The notes under the pieces were generated by a model. The model searched no databases, had not been told where the DNA came from, and worked only from the letters and a program-made list of their open reading frames with translations. The position numbers and the translations under genes are program-made. Of a stretch of 64,000 nucleotides of DNA, positions 11,854 through 23,304 are shown in pieces (the first letter of the stretch is position 1; every line of letters begins with the position of its first letter). This DNA comes from Rhizopus arrhizus (taxonomy: Eukaryota > Mucoromycota > Mucoromycetes > Mucorales > Rhizopodaceae): NCBI GenBank assembly GCA_024220505.1, contig JAKZZE010000006.1, forward strand, positions 1,426,001 to 1,490,000, written 5' to 3'.

Positions 11854-13480
11854 GTTTTTTTTTTATAGAAGAAGAACAAATAAAAGAAAAAGAAAGAGAC
11901 AGAGAAAAAAAAATGTCTTTTTTTTTGACGTCTTGACTGTGCCAGTAAGAAATTATATTTGGCCAATAAAATGACACCATTATTTTAACGGACTTGACTT
12001 TTTTTTTCTTTTTCTTTTTTGTAGGTGTGCATCTGTTTATTTTCTATTTTTATTTTTTTATTTTTGCTTTGTTTAGTAAGGATTATCGAATAATGCCTTG
12101 CTTATGTCAATGCCATAAAGAAGCATGTTTCTTTTTCTTTTAAATGACAAATGTTTCACAAGAAAAAAGAAACACGTCAACCTATCACGTGCAACTTCTT
12201 TAATACATATTTGGTTCACTCAAGTCGTACAGCCATTCAATCTCTCAATTTGTATATTTGTAAACAATTCGGCTGAGCTCAATTAGCAGATTTCTATACC
12301 AGACACATTTACTCTTTTGGATTTGACTGCATAAATTTATTTTTTGAAGAGCTTATAGCCTAAATATTTATTGAAAGCTAATCCAAAGGGTGGTCTTTGC
12401 ATAGACAGTTTTTTGCTATTGAAATAAACAAAAAAGCAAAATTAGAAATTAATTTAAATATTACGAGAAATTCCCATTTACTATCTCCAGAATATGATGT
12501 ATTCAAAAATCAATCCTGTTTTATTGAACTTGGCAATTTGTTAAGCAATTTATATATGTGCTTTGAATTTGTCTTATTGGGAGCTAACAGTGGTTTATTT
12601 TGAGCTTGATGACGCAAACGCCTTCTCTATCAAAGATTGTTCACAACTATGGATCATCTTTTTTTTGCAACAGTTTGACGCGTGTTTCCTCGTTATTAGC
12701 ATTGGGTGGCTTTTGATGATAACCATTCATTTCAAAACCTTCTCTCTTTAAAACCATTGCATATGACTGGAATCGAGAATTAATACGTGAACACTTGTCT
12801 CATAATCAATTACTTATCCCCTTGTATTTACCTTCAAGTACATATGAAAAACGAATCCTGACTCTCCCATTCCCTGATTCGTCCATCTTTCTTTAGTTCA
12901 ACCTCTGTAAAGTCAGGGTTCTTTTTATTTCATATGTTATTGAAGGACATACCTGGTTTTTCGTCAAATTTATCTGTATATTTCTAGATGGCTGATAGTA
13001 TTTTTTTTTATAAAAATATTCTTGTATTCACAAGTCTCACTATTATAACATCTATGAAGCCAACAGACATCGTTTATTATAATAATTTTCGATTATAAAC
13101 ACATCATTTTTGTAAACCATAAAAACTGAACACTTAAACAAAAGCTATCTATAGCATTTTGGTGTTAAGTATCGCAATGATTCAACCAATAGATACAACT
13201 GGTATGTATTTAGTGAATCCTAAATTCTTTTGATGTATGGAAGCATAAGCTCATGAGGATTATCTTTATCGTATGGCTTAATATCAGTCATTTCATTCAT
13301 TCTTCTTAAAGGTTTCCGCATTTGCTTTTGTATAGCCTACATAGTATAATACACCAAAGACTTTCTCGCTAAGAATCTTTATTCTGAATTTAACTTTTTA
13401 TTTATACAAATGACAACGAAGAATAATTCAATCATACTATAATAGTATACTATCCATATTTGAAGGACATATGGGGTGCA
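11854..13480. other. Intergenic, VIP1 promoter side
   Basis: AT-rich with many T tracts near 12000-12060. Open frames at 12397-12603 and 12563-12751 overlap each other, have no recognised motif and look random. Apart from the E-box no feature is supported. Confidence 0.5.
12186..12191. promoter_or_regulatory. CACGTG E-box upstream of VIP1
   Basis: A palindromic CACGTG lies about 330 bp upstream of the VIP1 start, with a related CACGTC about 14 bp away. In yeasts this core is bound by bHLH factors such as Pho4 and Cbf1. Its function here is inference. Confidence 0.3.
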
Positions 13481-14040
13481 CTAAGCATAATGTAGTATAA
13501 AACTGCTCTGTAACCTCTGATGTCTGGTCTTGCATGCAGTAAATATTACTCTCCACAGAATTCTACAATAGAAAAATTGAACATTGCGCCTGTCGTGTGA
13601 TGGCTGACTTTTTAAGATATTCAGCGCCCGTCTCTTTTCGCTCGCTCTAGATTCGCTCAGCAATGAAGGTGATCTCTTGTTGTGAAACCTGAGTTTGTTG
13701 TTCAACACAAGACAAACAAATAGCGGATAGAGAATCTCGGTGCTGCCGTTGCGGGGGGGGGGGGTTTATAAAGCAGCAATTGGTTATTTGCGCCAATCTA
13801 CACGTTGTCTGCCAAAATGACGAGTAAAATACTAATGCTGCTTTCCATTAAATTCTAAAGCCTTTGCTGAGGCTGAGATGATGATGATGCTATTTCGCGA
13901 CCATAAAAGAAAGTAGGCTTATTTACCAACTTTTGGCGATACTCTTTGATAGCTGCATAAACAAGATTAGCACGCCATAGACTAGGACCTATAGTGAAAG
14001 AAAGACCAGCCTTAAGAGCCACCTGAAGTATAGTCTAGCC
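13481..14040 (-). other. Possible repeat-derived coding relic
   Basis: Minus-strand peptides are coherent but unassigned: GPSLWRANLVYAAIKEYRQK followed by LVNKPTFFYGREI (about 13880-13990), and a short basic frame at 13481-13708. The first resembles the GPxxWRxN linker that follows the endonuclease in LINE ORF2 proteins, but this is a weak resemblance. A run of 12 G residues at 13753-13764 separates the two parts. No intact frame or boundary is visible. Confidence 0.25.
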
Positions 14041-14781
14041 ACTTTGAGCCAAGAAGCTAAACATCCACATCATCATAATTAACTGACATGCTAATCGGCA
14101 GATAGATATAATTAATCGTAGATAAAGTACGAAGCTAAGACAAAGAATAAGAGTGTCTAATGAACACAGGTTAATTGTCACGCTTTGGAAGTGATATTGG
14201 GAAAAGTATGGCCAGGGTAGAGGCGCTGAGGATCGCCGTGAAGTTGAAGTTGATTTTACATACTGTAAAACGGTAAAATATTCCGTCGACCATGCCAAAA
14301 TGTGCTCTGTTCGAATTAAATATGAAGAAAAAAAAAGAAAGCATTGAATAATCATAGACCTTCTGTAAGTATCAACCTAAATAATATAGAAGTTAAAAAT
14401 GAAAAAAAAAAAAAAAATGGCAAAGCTATTGCTAGCCTTGAAGTAACTCTTCAGTCCAATCTTGCAAGTCAAAATTTAAAAATTGTTAAGAGCGATATTT
14501 CTAATTCTTTCCCTTTTAACTCTAGCCAAAATAATATACAAATAAGCAATAAACATTATGATTCTTCTTCCGAAGATGAATATGAATTGTTATTTAATGA
14601 ATATGATGGAAATTTAATTTCTCCTAATAATGATAGTAATCCTGATCTATATAACAACGATGTAAATATTTTTGCTTTATGCAATAATGTTGTAGGAAAA
14701 ATTGACAATCCTTTTGATTTTGATTGTGCTTCTTTTTCACCTGTCACTCCAATCACTCTACACGATAATAAAACCTATGGT

Positions 14782-14992
14782 TGAGATATTTGGTACTTAT
14801 AATATGAAAACAGTAAGAAGTCAATAGCTAACAACTACTATTTATTAAATAAGAAAAAAGGAGAGGAACTAATAATTTAGAACGAACCCTGGATTATATC
14901 GTCTGATTATTAACTGTATAATCTGACGTAGGCTGGACTGAGATCAATAACAAAATAATAAATAAAAACATCATTAATAACCAAACACGACA
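14782..14992 (-). mobile_element. Solo LTR of the element-C family
   Basis: A 211-bp unit that begins TGAGATATTTGG and ends ACCAAACACGACA (TG...CA). It is a close copy of the 3' LTR of element C, split at 34831-34913 and 41131-41257. It interrupts the degenerate Ty3 polyprotein just before the protease signature. The flanking pentamers ATGGT and ATTGT differ at one base, which fits a decayed target duplication. It preserves the uninterrupted sequence GGAGAGGAACTA at the position where element 1 inserted in the other copy. Confidence 0.75.
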
Positions 14993-15759
14993 ATTGTATC
15001 ATTGATACTGGTGCTAACGTCTTTGTTATCAATAAGAACTTTGCTAACGCTAATAATATTGGGTTCAACCCCATCCCTGGTCATCTTGTCCTGACAAACG
15101 GTAATAAGATTCCACAAATGCAGGCAACCTATTTTCTCAATGTCTAATAGGATAACATAGATCGCGTTATTAAACATAAATTTGATGTTGCTGATGACAC
15201 TATTATTTCTTATGATGATAAGATTCACATTGGCATAGATCTTCTTCGTATGCTCTCAATCCATTTAATGCATGTTGCAGTAAAGTATGAAAGTATTCAA
15301 AAAGAAAAAAAAATCTATCTTTGATAAATCATATGAGCCCAACATATCTCGAGCTGGTACTGATAAAAAACAAAAGGCCTTTGATTTAGCCATCAAACCA
15401 TACATATTTGCAATTAACAATTAAACAAGAATTCTCTATGTAACATTCCTGATGCTGTATTGTATTTACCAACTCCCCAAAGTTACTTTGCCAATATCAA
15501 ACAGTATCCAATCTCTTATACTCTATAACCTAAAGTACTGGAAATAATCAATAATTGGATTGAAGATGGCACCATTGTTCCCGCTAAACCTTCTGCGTGA
15601 AATCTGTCATTGACTGTAACTGTAAAAAATAATCTAGTTTCAGCATATAACGTTGAGTATTTCAGTAGCATGATCACAACTTTTAGAATACATTGAAGTC
15701 AAAAAGTTAGTTAAATTATAACAAATCAATACAAGTTTATTGGCTAAGCAATAAAATCT

Positions 15760-15770
15760 GGGGGGGGGGA
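15760..15770 (+). other. Polypurine tract of the degenerate Ty3 element
   Basis: A run of ten G residues followed by AGA, shortly before TGTAGCATATT. Position and composition fit a plus-strand primer tract next to a 3' LTR; the LTR itself could not be delimited. Confidence 0.35.
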
Positions 15771-16618
15771 GAATACTTGTAGCATATTTATATGTTAACT
15801 AGACAGATGTCTTTTATTTTTATTATTTATGATGACACAGGTCTATAGTGAGGGGGTTAAAGCTCTCCATTTTTGAATTCTTTGGTAGCTCAATTCGCGG
15901 TTTTACGCTTTCCCAATTTACGCCTTTTGATTTTTTTTTTTTTCAAATCGTAGGAAAAGAGATATGCGTATTCAATAAAGTATTTATTATTTGAATTTAT
16001 AGTGATGTACTATATTATATAGGCTCTTTATTTAAGCGTTTTTGAAAAGTAGTAAGAGAATTTTGTATAGTGTTTTGAAGTTGGTGTCAAGGAACACTGT
16101 CACAGGCTTCAGCAATTGTTCTCAGATCCTCTTTATCACTAAATTGGCTACGTCTTATTTTACTTTTGATTATAGCCTAAAGCTATTAGATAGGATTAAG
16201 TTCAGGAAAGCATTGGGGAGGTATACACATTTGTACCTTCTGCTCGCTACTATTCTTTCGGCCTCTTCAAAAGTATGAATAGGGGCATTATCCATGATAA
16301 GATAAAATTCTTTCATTCCATGATGCTGGTCTGTAAAGTTCAACGTTTGAGCAACACATTTTAAGTAATGGCCAGTGACAGTTCCTTTGGATGTAGGGGG
16401 TTTTTTTTTGGCGCTGTTGCTTTTCTCTTTTGATCACCAGCTACTTTTACTTTCTTAGATTTCTCTGGTACCCTTAATTCAATATTTACAGCACCTAAAG
16501 CTGAGATAACCCAAGACCAATAGGTGGTACAGCTTTAGTTGTTGTCTTTACAATGGCTGATGTACCTCTAATAGAGCGAGAGGCAGGAGGCACCATATCA
16601 GCACCAAATCCAGTTTTA

Positions 16619-18244
16619 CAGTCGTTCCACTGCCAGTTGGACATTTTTTCGAAAAAGGCGGTCGAACTTTTGAGAAAAATTGATTAGCCTTTTGGATACA
16701 ATTTGATCCGAAAAAAGGAAATTAAGTTGCACACTTTTGAAAATAAATTGGTCAAAAAATAAAATTAGCTTGGTCAACTCTTTGGTCGTATAAATTTGGT
16801 CAGGTACAAAAGGAAAACGTCTAGATAGGATTTTTATTGAGGCAATTACCGAATTGGTTAATAGAATGTTGCATAAAGTGTTGCGAATGCTCAACAGAAA
16901 TAGCCTCACTTGCTTCGATGATTCTTGAGCTGAGGGTCTCAATGTCACTAAACTTTGTTAGCTTCACTTTACTTTTCAAGACGGCCCAGAATTGTTCAAT
17001 AGGATTAAGCTCAGGCGAGTAAGGGGAAGATAGGCCGGTATATATCCCCTTCTGATGATGACTGGGTCAATTATACTTGATACATGAATTGGAGCATTGT
17101 CCATAATGATATGGAATCCTCGCATTTCAGGAAACTCACTTATGATATCCATAGTATCGTTGATGAATTGAATATAGTGCCCAGAGGTAGTTCCCTTAGG
17201 AATGGAAATCCTATCCTCAGGTGCTTTTCTTTTTGTAGCGCCAACAACCTTTCTTCTTTTGATATTTCCAGAATTTCTCATGGTCAAGTTGACGACGCCA
17301 AAAGCAGAAATTGTCCCAATAACAGTCTGCGAATTGGATTTAGTTGAAGGGGCCTCAACAATTGCAGTCGAGCCTTTTGCTGGCCAGCCTCTGTTACGGC
17401 GCATGTTGATGTTAAAACCTGACTCGTCAACAAATACGCAACTATTCAAGAAATTGATGTCCTTCTCGGTCCACTCTTTGACCCAAGCTGCGCGGGCTTC
17501 AAGAGTTTTTTTCGCAATTTTTAGCAATAGCATGGCAACTTACTACTTTGAAGCTGAGATTGCACTCTTCTTTCATGAGCTCTGCGACTCTAGACTTCTT
17601 TATTTCTAGCCCAGCAAAGCATTTGATCAGATCTTTAGTTGCATCCTGAATTATTGCAGAAGCGTCCTCATCAAAAAAATTTGATGAAGTGTTCTTTGTG
17701 TGCGCCGTTTAACTGACTAACTGGACTGTTGGAAGTACGGTTAGTCTTCTTCAAATGGATGTTCTTTTCTGGATCATTATTATAAACTTGTTTCCATTTT
17801 CGTGCTGTACTGTAATTAACATTTACAGCTTTAGTTGCGTCTTTTGGTTTCACTAGTTTTTCATTAAGGAAAAAAATATCTCCTTCTGTCCTCATCAATG
17901 TACACAATGTACTGAGTAGCCCTTTCTTTATTGGGCTGAGGATCTTCCATAACGACATCACACTCATTCACTTCAAGTTGAAGCTTTTGATTTTTGATAG
18001 ATTTACGAAGATCAGTCAATCTCTTTAACCTGAATGATTTCTCCTCAATTATAAAAGTTGCTTGTTTTCCCTCTTCATTCATAATGCTTCCGTGACCATC
18101 TTCATAGAAAAATTGCATGTTGAAATAAAAAAATTTAAAAGTGAAAAAGTATTTGATCAAATTGTATCCAGAAGGCCAATCAATTTTTCTCAAAAGTCCG
18201 ACCACCTTTTTCGAAAAAATGTCCAACTGGCAGTGGAACGACTG
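16619..18244 (-). mobile_element. Inner IS630/Tc1-like element with TA target duplication
   Basis: A 1626-bp element flanked by TA (16617-16618 and 18245-18246). Terminal inverted repeats of about 87 bp begin CAGTCGTTCCACTGCCAGTT on both ends and differ at only a few positions. It lies inside the transposase of the outer element. Its own transposase is on the minus strand. Confidence 0.85.
16821..18119 (-). pseudogene. Transposase of the inner IS630-like element (frameshifted)
   Basis: DDE transposase read from about 18119 down to a stop at 16821-16823. The N-terminal part (MQFFYEDGHG, then a basic region) leads to a helix-turn-helix (KDATKAVNVNYSTARKWKQV, about 17780-17840). The catalytic core shows FVDESGFNINMRRNRGW (about 17385-17435), MDNAPIHV (about 17090-17110) and SPYSPELNPIEQFWAVLKSK (about 16970-17030), giving D, D and E. 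At least three one-base frameshifts are visible: in a T run near 17870, near 17530-17550, and in a C run near 17025. The gene is dead although its inverted repeats are well preserved. Confidence 0.75.
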
Positions 18245-19045
18245 TATCAATGAAAATGCAATTCTGAATAAAATTCATATCGGTTTCTGCCCACTTTTCT
18301 ATCCAATCCAGGCGAATTTAGATTCGAGTCTCATCGTTTCTTGCAATGGGGTGTCGTATAATTCGCTTTATTGATAAGTTACTATCCTCTGAAATAAATT
18401 TTCCAACAGTTATTTCCTTTAGGTTAAAGCCCTTAAAGTTCAAAGTCAAATTGTCAATGGCGTCTTTCACTTTTGCTCCAAAGCACTCATTAAAAAAGTT
18501 AATTAAATGTTCTTTATGTTTATTTTGCAACTGACTTTTTTTATTGACCTTATTCGTACTTTTTTCGTATATATCCCATTCGGCATTGTTCTTGAGCTCT
18601 TTGGCCCAATTTTGTGTTGTACTCTCAACAATTCCTGTTATTCTAGCAGCTGATGCTACTTTAAATAATTTTATTTAAAGATAGTAGAGAAAAAGTGTCT
18701 TTTGATCATTGGAGTAGGTATTGTAGTACCCTTTTACATTGCGAATTGCTACCTTTTATTCCAAATCTTCTCTTCCGCTATCAAGATCTGGGCCATTAGG
18801 TTCAAATACAGGAATTTGAGCTGCACTATATTGCTTAAAATTTATAAGATTCTCAAAGCCGTAGAGATCTACATCTTCCCAATCCATCGCTTTATTTTAT
18901 TGCTCATCAAGTACATTACCTTTTCCATTTTCATAAAGAGATACTCATTACTTAGGTTTTTCATATCCAGAAGTGATTTTAGTGTTTAAGCAATTTGAAA
19001 AAAGCAAAAGACGTAAATTGGGAATGCGTAAAATCGCACAGTTGC

Positions 19046-19948
19046 CGTAAAGGCTCTTTCACGCCACGCTTTATTTTCAAATTTAATATATTCTAAAAAA
19101 ATTTCTAAGTCTTATTTCTTCAAATCTTTGAAGCATCTTGAACATTTTTTTCTTTCTTCTATTTGGGAGGGAAATATTAACGAAGAAATCCAGTTAAAAG
19201 CAAAAGGGTGGACAACCACCTCATCGAAACCTGAAATGGAGGCAACAAAGATTAGAACAAGTATATCTTCCAACCGCAAACTGAGGTAATATAAAGGTGT
19301 GAATTGGGCTACGCAAAAGCTGCTAATTGGAAAGGTTTAAAAATGCGAATTAAAATTTGAAACCCGCAATTTATTCTAGCAAAACCGCGAATTGATGCCA
19401 TTGCAACTGTACCACTTTCTATAAAGTGATAAAAATATATTATTTTAATGAAGAAAAAAGGGTTATTAAATTAAAAAGCTTAATTATTCTTTATACTTTA
19501 TTATAGCATAAAAAAGATTATAATTTGTTTCTTACAGGAATACCTCCCTCTTTCTTTTCACCTCTCCTTCTACTATTCCTACTCCTCTTCCTCTTTTATC
19601 TCCCTTCAACATATAATTTATTTATCTTAAGAAAAAAAGAAACTATGCTCTTGTCTAAAATTTTTTTTTATCTAATTCAACTTGATTACTTGATTACTGT
19701 ACAGTAGCAACAATAAGTCTTTATTCTTTTATTTTAAAAACAAAATAAAACAACTGTTGCGTCACAACTTCCCTGCATTTTTTTTGTTTTATTTTTTTAT
19801 CTGTTCTCACTTTTTTGACATTATAAAAGACAAGAAAATGAGGAAAACTTTTTTTTTCTTTTTTTTTTTTTTTTTTTTTTTTTTTCACTCTCCTTTTTTA
19901 ATTTTTTAACAAGAGAAAAAAAAAAGCAGAAATAGAAGTTGATATTCC
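19046..19948. other. Intergenic, SET3 promoter side
   Basis: Contains the possible right end of the outer transposon (to about 19410) and then long pyrimidine tracts, including a T-rich run at about 19850-19885 shortly before the SET3 start. No gene seen; the frame at 19525-19707 is low-complexity. Confidence 0.5.
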
Positions 19949-21798
19949 ATGTCAAGATTGAAGTCAAAGTATTCCAACTTACTTAAAGACCAAACCCCTT
20001 TTTCTAGTAGTGAAGAAGAAGAAGAAGAAGAAGAAGAAGTTGATATTGATGATCAGTACGATTCTGGTGTCATTCGTTGTATATGTGATGATCCTAGTGA
20101 TGATGGTTTTACTATACAATGTGAACACTGTTTAGATTGGCAACATGCTTCTTGTGTAAATGTAAAACGTAACAAGATTCCAAAACATTACTTATGTAAT
20201 CGGTGCAGTCGACTTATAAAGAAGAAACGTCCTGCTGTTGAACAACATCAGAAGGAATTAAAAGGTATAAAGAATATAAAAATGACAATTAAAAGAAAAG
20301 CTAAATTATTTTTATAGTAGAAAGAAAGAAAAAGAGAGATGAGGAAGAGGAAGAGGAGGAAATGGTGGATAATGCGACAATGAATCAAAAGGGTTATGTT
20401 CATACCTCAAGGTGTATTATCAGACAAAGAGCTGTAGCCAACATTTTTAAAGAAGTACGTCAATATTGGTTTCAATTGAACAAATTAAAAACCCCTGTTA
20501 CACTGGATGCTGCTATTGTGAAAGGATTAGAATCGCTCATGATTATGGAGAGCAACCTTTTAATACCAAGTATTCCCAAAGTTTCAGTTAAACCTATTAA
20601 ACGATCTATGCGTGGTTCATATAATGAAAAAATTCCTTTAAAAGGTGTCTTTGCTGATATACATATTCCTGAAGATCGCTATTTAATGGAAGTCACAGGA
20701 GAAATCAAGTTAAAATCAGAATACAAATCCAATAATCACTTTTCTTTACTTGGAACCCCTCTTCGTCACATATTTTTTTATCGCTCAATAGACGCTTGCA
20801 TTGATGCTCGTGAATTTGGAAACGAAGCTCGCTTCATTCGAAGATCATGCCAGCCTAATTCAGAAATCAAAAGCATCATCTTGCCAAATGATAACGACGA
20901 CATTATCATTCACATGGGCATTTATACAACTGAAGAACTGGATAAAGGTGAGGAAGTTACTATTGGTTGGAACTGGCAGCGTGGTTTACTCATACATCAA
21001 AAATACCAAGAGTTTTTGAAAAAGAACACGAACGACGAGCCTAAAAGAAAACCCGAATCAACTGAAGTAAGAAATACGTTACGAAGGGTTATAAAGCTGC
21101 TTGAAACTCAATATGGCGAATGTGGTTGTGAGGATAAAGAAGAGTGCTTTATTGAATACATCAAAGAAGAAATTGAAAGCGAGTCTGAACCAAAACCAAA
21201 GCGAAAACGTCCTGGGCGCCCTCGTCTCAGTGAATCTAAACCACTAATAGCAAGTTCTTCAGATGATGAACAAAAACTAAGCACAAAGAAAAGAATATTG
21301 TCATCGGAACCTCTGGTTGTTGCTTCAGAAAGAACATTCACTAACTATCGTTCTAAGCTTGATTCTAGTACAACAAAAACATTAGAGTATGAAGTGAACG
21401 CGATACAAACAAGAGAGCTACACGGCAAGAAGAGATGGTTACAGCTCTATTTATCAGAACAAAGAGAAAAAGAAAAAATGACTACTGCAGAGCCTAGACC
21501 AATGGATACTACGAATGATTATTCCAGCGATGCTAGCTCAGAATCAACTCTACCACTTAATGATGATACCCGTGAGATAGCAGCATCAAGTAGTAGTATT
21601 GCAAACAATAAAATTGAACTGAAAAGTGAATGTAAAATAGAAATGGAAAAAGAAAAGGTGGTTGAAAAAGAAAAAGAACTGATAAAAGATTCAGTGGAAG
21701 ATTCAAACATTACAACAGAAAACAAACCAGCCACTACTCGTGTAAAACTCTCTATACAAGAATATCTATCAATGCGACGAAATTTACCAACTAATTAA
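19949..21798 (+). CDS. SET3: PHD finger and SET domain protein, Set3/SETD5-like
   Basis: Likely subunit of a Set3-type histone deacetylase complex that reads methylated H3K4. Exons 19949-20264 and 20318-21798 (53-bp intron, GT...AG) join to 598 residues. An N-terminal acidic run (SSSEE then poly-E) precedes a PHD finger at about residues 43-88 with the C4HC3 pattern (CICDDP, CEHCLDWQHASC, CNRC). The SET domain covers about 214-325: GVFADI, RFIRRSCQPNSE (RSCxPN in place of the NHxCxPN of active enzymes) and a terminal GEEVTIGWNW. The altered motif is typical of the Set3/SETD5/MLL5 branch, which is thought to lack strong methyltransferase activity. The C-terminal half is charged and low in complexity. 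The start is the first ATG of the frame, after a T-rich leader. Confidence 0.85.
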
Positions 21799-21934
21799 AA
21801 ACAATGTATATTCCCCTCCCCTCCCCCTTCTCTATTCTACTATTATATTCTTGTCCTACTTCTTTCTATTTCTTGTGTAAATATATATTTTGCTCTTTAC
21901 ATTTATTAAACTTTATAAATACTATTTTTTATTA

Positions 21935-23304
21935 TTAAGAACGATAATCAGCGTTAATACTAACATATTCATGACTAATATCACAAGTCCAGAATTTGGT
22001 TTCACTGTTACCTAATCCAAGATCTACCTCAATCTTTAAATCTTCCATTTTTAAAATTTCGGACGCTCTTTCTTCATTCACTTTTTCAGGTTCTCCTTTC
22101 ACCATCAACTTTAATCTTTCGCTATCGTCTGTAGGTACAAATGTTACACTGACAAGATTGGGATCAACATCAACACCACAGTGACCAAGACTTGCGCATA
22201 TTCTTCCCCAGTTAGCATCTTGACCATACAATGCAGTCTTGACGAGCATCGATGTAGCAATGTGTGATGCAGCTTGCTTAGCGCTTTCAAATGACTCTGC
22301 TCCCTATTGAATACAATTAGATTTAATGCATTTAACATATAGCCTTTTCGCTTTACCTTGATGTGAAGAGTAACAAATTTAGTTGCCCCTTCACCGTCTC
22401 TGACAACTAATTGGGCAAGCTCAGCTGCAAAGTGTGTCAGGTGATCACGGAAGGCCTCATAATCACTTCCTTCAGATTCGATGCGTACATTACTTGCACC
22501 ATTGGCCAAGACACTGATGGTGTCATTTGTACTCATATCACCATCCACACTAATCGAATTGAAACTACGATCAACAGCGTATTTGAGCGCCTTTTTTAAC
22601 AATTCAGGCTTCACATAGGCATCTGTCACCATGAAGCCAAGCAAAGTAGCCATGTTGGGATGAATCATACCTGCACCCTTTGCGATGCCTGCCATTCTAA
22701 ATTTAGAGTTTTGTAATTCAAACTCTCCTGAACGCAATTTAGGAAATGTATCTGTCGTCATAAAGGCCTCAGCCGCATTTGCCCATCCGTCCGTGTGTTC
22801 TGAAGACAAGTGGGCGTAAGCATCGCGTATGCCAGATTCTATCTTGTCCATGGGCAAGTTTTGTCCAATCACACCTGTAGACATAGTCAATGCGCTTAGA
22901 CGGTGTCCTACTAATTCATCTACAACAGAACGCATCTTCTTAGCATCAGCGATACCTTGAGCGCCCGTAACAGCATTAGCACAACCTGAATTAGTTACAA
23001 CTGCATAGACTTGGTTGCTGTTTTCAGCTAACGTCTCTTTACTCACCAAAACAGGAGCAGCTTGAAATTTATTGGTGGTAAATACAGCAGCAGCAGAGCA
23101 AGGTAATTCAGACGCAACTAGAGCCACATCCTTGTTCTTGTTTTTTTTTATATTAGCTGCAACACCGCTCGCCTTGAATCCAATTGGATAGATGCCTGAT
23201 TGTGAAATAAGGGATTGTTTACGAGCGCTTAGATGGTTATAGTTGCTCGAATAAAGTCTTTGTCCAAAGGACTTCTTGATCAGTTGGCGATTGAAGCGAA
23301 GCAT
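21935..23304 (-). CDS. ARG7: Arginine biosynthesis bifunctional protein ArgJ, mitochondrial
   Basis: Glutamate N-acetyltransferase/ornithine acetyltransferase that recycles the acetyl group in the mitochondrial part of arginine synthesis. Exons 22357-23304 and 21935-22303 (53-bp intron) join to 438 residues, matching yeast Arg7. The N-terminus ([20 protein letters not shown]) is basic and free of acidic residues, a mitochondrial presequence. The self-cleavage site is clear: [16 protein letters not shown], with the nucleophilic threonine near residue 219, which generates the alpha and beta subunits. [11 protein letters not shown] and [11 protein letters not shown] are also conserved. The gene is divergent from POL3 with a 666-bp shared upstream region. 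Confidence 0.95.

Larger units (their letters stand above)
14344..15772 (+). pseudogene. Degenerate Ty3-type polyprotein with internal deletion
   Basis: Remnant of a plus-strand Ty3/mdg4-like polyprotein. The first part (14344-14781) is a low-complexity acidic and asparagine-rich linker, like that before retroviral-type proteases. After an inserted solo LTR, the protease signature CIIDTGANVFVINK appears at about 14996-15040. The pre-RT region follows (about 15430-15600: IPDAVLYLPTPQSYFANIKQ, then INNWIEDGTIVPAKPSA). Multiple stops are present. The catalytic RT, RNase H and integrase are missing. The tail LLEYIEVKKLVKL (about 15680-15720) resembles the end of such polyproteins, so a large internal deletion is likely. 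A G-rich polypurine tract at 15760-15770 then precedes a TG that may begin an LTR. The element is dead. Confidence 0.6.
16020..18900 (-). pseudogene. Transposase of the outer IS630-like element, interrupted
   Basis: Collinear minus-strand peptides form a DDE transposase. A helix-turn-helix region lies at about 18540-18690 (VASAARITGIVESTTQNWAK). Next, DWIEKWAETDMNFIQNCIFI leads to the first catalytic aspartate near 18250. After the inserted element come KTGFGADM (about 16595-16617) and SRSIRGTSAIVKTTTKA. The C-terminal block YKCVYLPQCFPELNPI is at about 16190-16240. Removing the inserted element plus one TA joins the frame as FIDKTGFGADM, so the host gene was coding when it was hit. Several other stops and shifts now break it, so it cannot be active. 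Confidence 0.65.
15897..19037 (-). mobile_element. Outer IS630/Tc1-like element (degenerate)
   Basis: Inverted similar segments bracket a broken transposase. Left, about 15897-15950, reads CGCGGTTTTACGC then TTTCCCAATTTACGCC. Right, about 18991-19037, is the inverse with a few mismatches. A further related block with CCGCGAATTGATGCC lies near 19365-19410, so the true right end could be there. The interior holds a minus-strand DDE transposase relic that itself contains a second complete element (16619-18244). Boundaries are approximate. Confidence 0.5.

Noticed and set aside
15060..15075. GGTTCAACCCC resembling a tRNA B box
   Set aside because: No A box or cloverleaf fits, and the bases are part of the degenerate protease coding region.
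16042..17609. Plus-strand frames over the IS630-like elements
   Set aside because: They are antisense to the transposase relics and have no motifs.
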